From NCBI GenBank assembly GCA_910586925.1, contig CAJUKG010000005.1:47333-111332 (forward strand): 64,000 nucleotides of DNA, written 5' to 3'. Position numbers and translations under genes: made by a program. Below are positions 58,201 to 64,000 of the stretch, piece by piece. The stretch comes from an uncultured Christensenellaceae bacterium. GTDB lineage: Bacteria; Bacillota; Clostridia; Christensenellales; Pumilibacteraceae. The notes beneath the pieces are model-generated. The model was not told the origin of the DNA and searched no databases. It was given only the letters and a program-made list of their open reading frames with translations. Numbering within the stretch: the first letter of the stretch is position 1; each line of letters begins with the position of its first letter.

Positions 58201-61200
58201 TAAGTCCGAGCACTTTAACGTAATTTTCGCCGTTGACGTTCTCGATATTCTCATTGTTCGCGCCCGCGTATTTGGACAGCAATATCCTGCCCGTTTTATC
58301 CTTTGCATTGGAGGAATCGTAAAAATACTTGGCGGGGATATAAATGTCTATCGGCTCGACAGTGAAGAACGTGCCTTCGGAATTACCCGTAACGCTGCTC
58401 TGCACACTGCCGCTGTCCGATGTGATCGTTACAAGCTCGTTGAGTTTGCCGACGACGTTGCTGCCCAACGACGCGCCGTTAAGCATGTTTGTGGTATAGA
58501 AGTTATCGGAATCGGCTGCGAGCGGATTAAGATCGTCCGAAACGAGCGCATTGCCTTCTTTGCGCGCGCCGATCGGATACGTAACTCTGTCGACGGTTAT
58601 GCCCATCGGCGTAAAGTAGAACGACGTATCGGGCGCACCCTCAACCGCAGGCACGCCGTTTGCGGTAGGCATAGCACTCGCGCCCGCGCCGCCGCGTTCT
58701 CTCGACATGTCGGTAGGATCGGCGTTAGTGACGGTAAGACCTATAGGCAACCATATACCTTCGTCCGCCGAGTCGTTGCGGTCGAGTAGTTTTATGAGCA
58801 CATAGAAATGCCCCGCATTCGCGGCTCGCGCGGAAGAATCCACTGCGATATTGCCGTCCTCGTCGTGCTTGATCACGCGTGCGGAATCGCGTCCCGTTTT
58901 ATACATATTATATGTGGCGCGAAGTCCCGTGAATGTGATCGTGAGATTGCTGTTGTTGATCGAATACTGCACGTATGCGGTGTCCGACGCCCCGCTGCTG
59001 ATAAGCCCTTCGGAAAATCCCGTTTCGTACATACTGCCTTCGAGCTGACCCGTGACGAGCGCGCCTGTCGCCGCATCGCCCAAATCGGCATTGGAAAGCG
59101 ACCCGCTCGTGGGAGCGAGGTTAAAATAAGAAACGTTGTTTTTATTTGCGAGCGATTTGATCCTGCCGTACTTGTCGAGCTGCACATACTCGTGAGCGGG
59201 AACTTTCACTTCGAGTATTTGGTGAGTGCTCGCCATCATCTTGGGCGTATCGCTGTCGGAGAAGAACGTGTTTAAGTCGAGCGTCGCCGTGCCGAGCGCG
59301 GGTATCGTGAGCGCGGGCACGTCGTTGTTCGGATCGGTATCGTCAATGGTGTCCTTGAGCACGGGACGGGTGTTATCCATTTTGAACAGAATGTCGATAC
59401 TCACGGTGTTGCAACCGGGTACCACATTCGGATAAGAACTGCCCCACGCCGTGATCTTTTCCACGACGTGCACGGTCACCGAGAACATTTGAAATCCCGG
59501 CTCGGGTGCAATACACTTAATGGAAATCTTTTCAAACGCGTTCGCGATAGCTACGCGTCCGGAGTTGTATGCCGTTACTTTATTATTTGCGTCGTACTCG
59601 GTGATGCAATATTTGCGTGCATTGCCGGTTATCGACGTCGTGCTGTTGAGCACGATAATCGCTTTGTCGCCCAAACCGTTGGCACCGCTGTAAAGCCCTT
59701 CGGTAAGGTTTACCGCCTTTACGAGATCGGACGCATTTATCGTAAACGAAGTATCCTTGCGAAGCGAATTCGTGAGCATTATCGTCGGTCTTTTCGTTCC
59801 GCTCGGATTGTAAATTTCTCCCGCTTTTACATTGCCGTCCGCCTGAAGCGACGTCGTTGTCGAATTGCCGAGGAGGTATGAATATGTATTGGTCGTGCCG
59901 GGCGTCGTCGCCGTAATTTCTTTGGGCGCAGTAGACGCAAGCTCTATTTTCGTTGCGGGGACTGTTACCGTAAACGGTATCACCGACCAGCCGCGCATAG
60001 TCGCGCTCGTGCCGAAATTATCGCGGACACGCGCATAAAGTTTGAGTTTGCCGTTGGCGGGACTGCCGTCCACGCCCGAACGGGGATACATTTTTACGTT
60101 TGTGATCGTAAACTGCGAGGAGCTGTTCCACTTCCAGTCGAAGTACTTTGTGACGTCGCCCGTGCAGTTGGAATACAGATACAGACCGGTATTGGCGGTA
60201 GTCGTGAAATTATCGAGATTCGCCGCCTCGCCATTCGTGAAATACACGTTCGTATTTTCGGGATCGTAAGCAATATCGCTTGCGTTTATGACCGCACTGC
60301 CCGTGCCGCGCACAAACAACTCTTTGTCGCTATTGCGCGATTCGGGAACTTGGTTAACCGATATTACGGTAATCGTAGCTCTGCCGTTGCCCGAGTTCGT
60401 GCCGTTGGAGCCGCTGCCTGAAAGCCCCGATTTGATGTGACCGGAGCCGCCGCCGCCGCCCGTTCTGCCGTCAACGCCCGGGCTGTAGGAGTCGCCGCCG
60501 CCGCCGCCGCCGCCCCACCAGCCGCCGCCGCCGCCGCCGCCGGCTTCGTAACCGCCGGAGTAGCTCTTGCCGCCGTGACCGAAGTAGCCGTTTTGACCGG
60601 TAACGGGACGGCTGTCCGAAGCACTCGCGCCTTTACCCGCTCTACCGCCACCGTTAGATGTACCGCCTTGCGCTTGATAGCTGCTCGAATAAGGGTAACC
60701 GCCAGACGATGCACCGCCGTTGTTATTCGCGCCGCCGCCGTAACCGCCTTGACCGAAAGTGCCGCCGTGGTATTGCGTTGTAGAACCGCCGCCGCCGCCC
60801 GCAACGACAAGCACATTCGCTTGGTTTGCAGTAGAGCTCAAACCGTCGAGAGTTCCTCCGACAAGCGCGATATGCGTCGCGCCGCCGCCGCCACCGCCGC
60901 CGTTTGCGCGGTCGACGTCGCCGCCGCCGTTGTAACCACCGCTTTTGGCTGAACTGGTACCCGATTGACCCTGTCCGCCGGTAACTATATACAAATACTG
61001 ACCGGACGAGGACGTGACGTCGTAAGTAGCGTATGTATAGCCGCCCTTACCGCCAAGACAACCGGAATCGTAATAACCGCCCTGCGCGCCCCAAACTTCG
61101 AGTTTGTACTGCCCGCGCGGCAATTTGATCGAATACGGACTGTTCCTATAAGAATAGTTAATGATATCGCCATTCATAAGCGCGCCCGAAGCGGTCTTGT

Positions 61201-61396
61201 CGCCCGTCAAGTTCGAATATGTCGAACTCGTCAAGGCGTCGCCGCCCACCCCGTTCCCGCCGCCGACGGGAGACTCTATATTTACATATAGCGCGCACGC
61301 AACCGCCACCGCTATCGCGGTGAAGATCGCGGCGACGAGTATCATCACCCGCCGCAAAATATTCGTATTACCGGTTCCGTTCGTATGATTTTTCAT
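49205..61396 (-). CDS. Giant cell-surface protein with ALK-like glycine-rich domain and repeated Ig/cadherin-like modules
   Basis: Single open frame of 4063 residues (12.2 kb). In order: a membrane/signal segment (about 16-38); a glycine-rich domain (about 93-347) beginning YKLEVWGAQGG, with GGKGGY, VVAGGGGG and long Gly runs, like the ALK/LTK-type glycine-rich domain; then about 14 beta-rich modules of roughly 190-280 residues, many ending in a strand plus N-[S/T/A]-x-P turn (VTNADPT, VHNTAPR, VVNSSPR, VTNQAPT, VKNSAPT, VLNTAPN); a membrane helix (about 3954-3978) followed by KRRKRK and an 85-residue cytoplasmic tail. No LPXTG sortase signal. This is a type I membrane-anchored adhesin-like or stalk protein; the ligand is unknown. 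GAGGTGA precedes the ATG. No frame break seen; long antisense frames over it are shadows. Confidence 0.88.
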   Translation of the reverse strand: MKNHTNGTGNTNILRRVMILVAAIFTAIAVAVACALYVNIESPVGGGNGVGGDALTSSTYSNLTGDKTASGALMNGDIINYSYRNSPYSIKLPRGQYKLEVWGAQGGYYDSGCLGGKGGYTYATYDVTSSSGQYLYIVTGGQGQSGTSSAKSGGYNGGGDVDRANGGGGGGGATHIALVGGTLDGLSSTANQANVLVVAGGGGGSTTQYHGGTFGQGGYGGGANNNGGASSGGYPYSSSYQAQGGTSNGGGRAGKGASASDSRPVTGQNGYFGHGGKSYSGGYEAGGGGGGGWWGGGGGGGDSYSPGVDGRTGGGGGSGHIKSGLSGSGSNGTNSGNGRATITVISVNQVPESRNSDKELFVRGTGSAVINASDIAYDPENTNVYFTNGEAANLDNFTTTANTGLYLYSNCTGDVTKYFDWKWNSSSQFTITNVKMYPRSGVDGSPANGKLKLYARVRDNFGTSATMRGWSVIPFTVTVPATKIELASTAPKEITATTPGTTNTYSYLLGNSTTTSLQADGNVKAGEIYNPSGTKRPTIMLTNSLRKDTSFTINASDLVKAVNLTEGLYSGANGLGDKAIIVLNSTTSITGNARKYCITEYDANNKVTAYNSGRVAIANAFEKISIKCIAPEPGFQMFSVTVHVVEKITAWGSSYPNVVPGCNTVSIDILFKMDNTRPVLKDTIDDTDPNNDVPALTIPALGTATLDLNTFFSDSDTPKMMASTHQILEVKVPAHEYVQLDKYGRIKSLANKNNVSYFNLAPTSGSLSNADLGDAATGALVTGQLEGSMYETGFSEGLISSGASDTAYVQYSINNSNLTITFTGLRATYNMYKTGRDSARVIKHDEDGNIAVDSSARAANAGHFYVLIKLLDRNDSADEGIWLPIGLTVTNADPTDMSRERGGAGASAMPTANGVPAVEGAPDTSFYFTPMGITVDRVTYPIGARKEGNALVSDDLNPLAADSDNFYTTNMLNGASLGSNVVGKLNELVTITSDSGSVQSSVTGNSEGTFFTVEPIDIYIPAKYFYDSSNAKDKTGRILLSKYAGANNENIENVNGENYVKVLGLKVTLKNWTHNRYLHATVNLEDSGNRPITAKIAVNVHNTAPRSYTADERGNVATLGYSANGMNVSSSYTPADGTSPATIEYYIPMNKSVIITPYDMLTDANMTAGAVAGGFTLNGLSGVFDSSSKQFAVGASSTSGNTQSLIDGLGTADNVKEGGTDYSSSGYITRLRSTLGALQGTRTFESDFSSGNLFTSPVVTSENPERERKTGIDRLFFARLNDGEMLDGFTFDPYAGESNFVRPAVGDSLVRCNFGTSLKFTDGSESTSYNIDYLVITALDRTQTNAPVEILLTVRDRMGSGASGVSNGVTTIRVRINVVNSSPRVQYPNKVYTLSTAPIGSATETITDVTAGMTVTPSTIIINAYGYTGLSDLNKNFLVDNERDPVMFYPGEAVSVDDGKLSYDENNIGYLDNYLSVSITSSQLTITALNSTQRVKTLYVYFTVTDGRYRDGKLETFRCKIQVEVINAAFDVNRDSDGFKLVSTGDTEDAPKLNLWNVETLDQTDFSKTRYFSSSRDMTQQIINKKNASSDQVRRLTNDSDGLQSVILSPVSNPEAIGIPNHYTLENFTRTNPDGSKVIDYNAAVPRIGITLQANTPIAAILALRTTRGTKLSAYFPDGAETTLYRDYIDILYYVYDVDEHGNHINEHVYSANTLSSAGDTTVKDNPDKFFDAKGRWKVKDWAISITPNKNTPSDEYLEVRIMMSDDAVCGGGTMGIDDAYKNNEAKAVNGYRYISYQLSISSLGIVPYTQYDAYGGYYTVRDVVNTSTSYVPTYDGNKGSLFDTNSALSTLYLDGNGNVSASVGGTSIKTRNAGEQDNTLAGIHSGVVYSSTENYVYDVRADVNGAIQTIRGAEKAFRYSDTINVSGDNTQTTYIPMSYFGLRSALVSANPVTGAVEYSSKDYVAYNISAPYSRSSISLISSAITISDGVNTWSGNLLDQNPYVTVTAYDAYSRNLDSSTQQEEGLIANNAAYRASLLGDYFNKALTVSTVVKSGDTYKPVGYFGKEGDTDGSVTAANAKNLVGADGKLMYLADQTTKLQEHMFGLGFKKKNTRASASSLTVTIDIADCQYDSTAQKTVLANASKGDASATNDDASASKDDTSSSATVSFKLEIGNSPIEFADNQVGTLDTAAIRRDNNGNVVGGGYYYTNVSLDTASKPFTLGLLRSGVDVPKGADKYIKYTDKDVVTNDDKTIDESKSDKAYFYTDSMYKLESWGGDGAYYKRVKEYGDGDDFVFENSSSKAAVQYSMANFFGTRNGSTFNSATSKADLDAIDSTFQPNDGIYGSNMSSDGMEGFSKFFTTNVSGDGTMLTITPLAKTTLNENEDGSAVTNSNRLSYYAERGLEYDAKQKKGYYPLKVLIYDSHGDGFAAASYIALEIRVYIGGAAPTLSSALKDYDDKKDGNKRIDISLPVTGAYNFDLYDVIQSESLLKNGREIFWQSDYKKLCEKQNRTKAEQFDVDTGTYLMSPFSDNAYNWRPASTDGSDLRNGTAKLTDGKLKKDHIDLLPDVTISMDYTGTFGRNAVPNGNTITVDVNRRSTYNGKQLKEFSFNMVFTDSDKNTTKKLYIIVSVTNQAPTVRPSVLKNMNKVKMRVNDSFTVVTTPYDKFNGVLDGNKTSAEASTSYSYIVRNPGSVGDPNLVKPTSAVKYSELTTEHVDNPKNVEAYRKYQLHDYDPTNMASQHLGYLAIADDDTPWGLRITSVKYYDPTCFNVTQVYDKIPVEGKTSGDTYSLDQVIVAHSVCKDMPVTITVMDAEGATVSFTIYVTVESSKPSPIPHNDKSHKRHEGLLTTYNDNGAEQLGVFDMYMTAYTEKTEHLTNVNVNRLGTTETVKNVYGKVTFAVNEIAYDPDYTDNGNIALYTESSDYNVFTFNDMPMMQDENNPLKYSNDLFEIEISDDDFKSFTLTCLTFNPLKDWDELRFYVRDVGNNIFDNATPITIRLCTLNSEITNEHQAKSGSINNGVINSNIIDTVYVKAYDDYSGMSAEVLELPEDERKAIIGAPSTYQFLNYKNAPASVDQPSTDGWGINDADVVNNVYNKKYTLRVYALMANSAENTRVFKSLTAEQASPLFDIAPQQMQRHYWSLKRDANGELPDEIRKYFVGGVSANGGMISGTNNALVMFLQQYFTFDIGDDGVSLSFRPVTANIKMDVLFYVEVEKSLDMRSITRTGASVTSGTLFYVKVKNSAPTTNTVNENLLNFEGGIGDSKVFKIFDNDNSYDSLFADTDLNDYVEIKAFESKTGVDKDYEAALAGTDCDWQSKPGVLRAIDILVNNDTTARDGVPARSLRIDIRRRIDVRDEDGNYLPEVTIPVVLTGTDHEGGKDGTTTVTLNITIKNTEMAFNDEKLAETPRKIDTFGAGYEIVYDEANDLYEFNTYVVPDAASLTLKLVVDGWLTDADFTSISADTDSYKLVAPIDPVNIKKYMIDGAIDVYPESEDGKAAAIAKIEPVYGNNGVHVDANHFTGFTITATSYTRGVTGVAYMRIIDRSSNPLTSAGITIRVNVTVLNTAPNVKVGMDNRHMTIVGSDRAASAPITIDIKDYVEDKNNDVIHIFGVTPLDTDDAHCSVEENTSGSILSVEPIVVEGAAVDKFTVVSRPGFYGTQTVLVTVADGDLSTDFNARTVMYTISFTVIYDFSQVDELKTVSAKRSLPVKITPEKLFKDIRDTYSGSDDAIDSVSSGRALLSADENKTFNPGSDYIIKELTPDDANVTVNLDSDGDWQFVCTREATLSFHVSFIRKVDEGNDNAQVFGKTFTAVVGKNSSPELIEQIRRNGEFTFHTRDGEYGLDSNGRVTLTTDMLFGDVDIKDGDVLTFDPAVTEVVSSTMCTVEVSEDGLLLYLTFNTRGETDITIGVKDRTGETVKSTFRIKNIDRPEPSFMDSIIISYESYPFIWLGAGAGLLLLILLIILIVILVKRRKRKQEELEAILLSEMELEEQMMRLAGGAASMPYQSFGYLPPTVPVQNDPGMMLGGGENAAQTDVIGLNPGADQPNGNSDNNM

Positions 61397-61421
61397 ACTT
61401 CACCTCGTAAAAACAGTCGTT

Positions 61422-61438
61422 TGTTAACAATTTGTTCA
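61422..61438. promoter_or_regulatory. Operator-like 17-bp motif, copy 2 (downstream of start point)
   Basis: Minus-strand TGAACAAATTGTTAACA, lying between the transcription start and the ribosome-binding site of the giant gene, 41 bp (about four helical turns) from copy 1. Confidence 0.65.
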
Positions 61439-61461
61439 CATTTACGTGTGTATACAGGATA

Positions 61462-61490
61462 ATGTTAACATATTGTTCATATTTTGTCAA
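61462..61490 (-). promoter_or_regulatory. Promoter of the giant surface protein gene, overlapped by operator copy 1
   Basis: Minus-strand TTGACA (61485-61490), 17-nt spacer, TAACAT (61462-61467). The spacer and -10 are covered by the motif TGAACAATATGTTAACA (complement of 61463-61479), which differs from copy 2 at two positions only. A repressor bound here would block RNA polymerase. The leader is about 60 nt. Confidence 0.75.
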
Positions 61491-61577
61491 TACTTTTTGC
61501 ATATTTTTGTAATTTTTATATATGACATTTTTTCCGAAAAATTTTATCGCCCGACGAAATATCGGCGGTGGATTTAC

Positions 61578-61606
61578 TTGACATTTTCCGCGCAATGTTC
61601 TATAGT
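61578..61606 (+). promoter_or_regulatory. Promoter of groES-groEL
   Basis: TTGACA (61578-61583), 17-nt spacer, TATAGT (61601-61606). The CIRCE inverted repeat expected for HrcA control (TTAGCACTC with GAGTGCTAA) is absent between 61397 and 61636. Confidence 0.85.
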
Positions 61607-61636
61607 ATGCTAAACAAACAAATTCGGAGGTATAGT

Positions 61637-61924
61637 ATGAAAGTTAAACCGTTATTCGACCGCATCGTCATCGAACCGCTTGAAACGGAAGAAAAGACAA
61701 AGAGCGGCATTGTGCTTCTTGCAAAGGATCAGGAAAAACCGCAGATCGCACGCGTCACCGCCGTCGGTCCCGGCGGACTCGTCGACGGCAAAGACGTAAA
61801 AATGGTCGTCAAAGTCGGCGACAAAGTGCTCTATTCCAAGTACGCAGGCAGCGAGTTCAAGATCGACAGCAAGACCTTTACCGTTATGCGGCAAAGCGAC
61901 GTTCTCGCCGTTATCGAGGACTGA
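61637..61924 (+). CDS. groES: Co-chaperonin GroES
   Basis: Protein of 95 residues forming the lid of the GroEL chamber. KPLFDRIVIEPLETEEKT start with the mobile loop SGIVLLAKDQEK (about 22-33) and the C-terminal DVLAVIED. A GGAGG precedes the ATG at 61637. groEL begins 35 bp further on. Confidence 0.97.
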   Translation: MKVKPLFDRIVIEPLETEEKTKSGIVLLAKDQEKPQIARVTAVGPGGLVDGKDVKMVVKVGDKVLYSKYAGSEFKIDSKTFTVMRQSDVLAVIED

Positions 61925-61938
61925 TCGCCTATATATAA

Positions 61939-63588
<1,650 letters not shown>

Positions 63589-63622
63589 ACCGCGATAATC
63601 GCAAATAACACTGCACAAACAC

Positions 63623-63655
63623 AAAGACGGCAAGATCGTATCGAGCCGTCTTTTT
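63623..63655 (+). terminator. Terminator of groES-groEL
   Basis: Nine-bp stem AAAGACGGC/GCCGTCTTT (63623-63631 with 63645-63653) with a T-run to 63655. Confidence 0.9.
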
Positions 63656-63737
63656 CGTGTATAACGATCGTAAACCGTGTAATACTATAATTACAAGCGC
63701 AATGAGTTTTGTTTTGCTCGCGCTTTATATCATATTT

Positions 63738-63770
63738 ACTCGCGCATACAATAAATGTGCGAGTTTTTTT
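63738..63770 (+). terminator. Second terminator downstream of groEL
   Basis: Stem ACTCGCGCAT/ATGTGCGAGT (63738-63747 with 63755-63764) followed by seven Ts. Together with a hairpin at about 63693-63726 it could end a short unannotated RNA begun near a TATAAT at 63686-63691, but no -35 is present. AT-rich palindromic sequence follows at 63771-63800. Confidence 0.7.
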
Positions 63771-63815
63771 ATAATTAATAATTAAAAATTAATAATTTCG
63801 GATAATTTATTTTTA

Positions 63816-63867
63816 TTGAGATTTCTCCGCTACGCGCTCGTACCTCGCGCTTCGGTCGAAATGACAA
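63816..63867. repeat. Dispersed palindrome-like repeat (GAGATTTCTCCGC...TTCGGTCGAAATGACA type)
   Basis: The ends GAGATTTCTCCGC (63818-63830) and TTCGGTCGAAATGACA (63851-63866) match a short dispersed repeat seen in many bacterial genomes, recognised from memory. The middle is a variable GC-rich stretch. A degenerate partial copy follows (GGTCGAAAT near 63890). Confidence 0.5.
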
Positions 63868-63916
63868 CGATGAAGCGAGTTCGTCGAGGACGGTCGAAAT
63901 AATAAAATAATTTTTC

Positions 63917-64000
63917 ACTGCGTTCTGAAAGCGGGACGCAGTGGGCTGCGTTCTGAAAGCGGGACGCAGTGGGCTGCGTTCTGAAAGCGGGACGCAGTGG
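63917..64000. repeat. Tandem 28-bp hairpin repeat, running off the window end
   Basis: Three units (63931-63958, 63959-63986, 63987-64000 cut by the window) plus a leading partial unit, each with stem GGACGCAG/CTGCGTTC on a TGGG loop and a TGAAAGC linker. Related to the two units at 10414-10469. Confidence 0.9.

Noticed and set aside
63660..63770. A separate small RNA gene between the two groEL-side terminators
   Set aside because: A TATAAT is present but no -35 at the right distance; the hairpins are explained as tandem terminators.

Overview
The window looks like a chromosomal segment of an endospore-forming, low-GC-lineage Gram-positive bacterium (Bacillota, Clostridia-like; the DNA itself is moderately GC-rich). 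The reasons are the complete eight-gene spoIIIA operon, a sigK gene with its pro-sequence, RNase J, a B-type-looking RNase P RNA, and gene orders matching Bacillus/Clostridium core loci. No rRNA, tRNA, CRISPR array, insertion sequence or prophage was seen.\n\nLayout, with most genes on the minus strand. (1) 119-4673: spoIIIAA-AH, the mother-cell half of the sporulation feeding-tube channel, with a candidate sigma-E-type promoter. (2) 4754-6746: an inserted cassette with its own promoter, a rod-like structured RNA or leader of about 210 nt that ends in an intrinsic terminator, and a lipoprotein gene. It sits between efp and spoIIIAA, which are near neighbours in Bacillus. (3) 6864-8672: efp and an Xaa-Pro peptidase. 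(4) 8669-17665: the rimP-nusA-ylxR-ylxQ-infB-rbfA-nrnA-truB-ribF operon plus an endonuclease IV-like gene. (5) 17715-27789: rpsB-tsf-pyrH-frr-uppS-cdsA-dxr-rseP-ispG, and then, where polC normally lies, a 490-aa protein that keeps only the N-terminal, OB and exonuclease parts of PolC. (6) 27855-30736: DUF1292 with a Cys/His-rich tail, ruvX (probably leaderless), a 42-aa membrane peptide, and a cysteine desulfurase with an Rrf2 regulator. (7) 30823-36059: an hslV-hslU-hisS-tcdA-glyA operon. (8) 36078-43815: a glycosyltransferase-like membrane protein, comM-dprA-topA-trmFO. (9) 43944-45907: sigK on the plus strand, a lipoprotein gene whose promoter spacer contains a G9 tract, and the RNase P RNA. 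(10) 45925-49045: RNase J and a U32-family (TrhP-like) protein. (11) 49205-61490: one 12.2-kb gene for a 4063-residue surface protein with an ALK-like glycine-rich domain, many cadherin/Ig-like modules and a C-terminal membrane anchor, controlled by a promoter carrying two copies of a 17-bp operator-like motif. (12) 61578-63588: groES-groEL on the plus strand without a CIRCE element. (13) 63589-64000: terminators and dispersed or tandem repeats.\n\nMost of the window is housekeeping: translation, isoprenoid and lipid precursors, RNA processing, proteolysis. The unusual parts are the giant adhesin-like protein and its operator pair, the PolC-derived exonuclease at the polC locus, the structured RNA ahead of the first lipoprotein, the homopolymer-spaced promoter of the second lipoprotein, and a 28-bp hairpin repeat present at two loci with compensatory base changes. 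All calls are from reading the sequence; no database search was possible.
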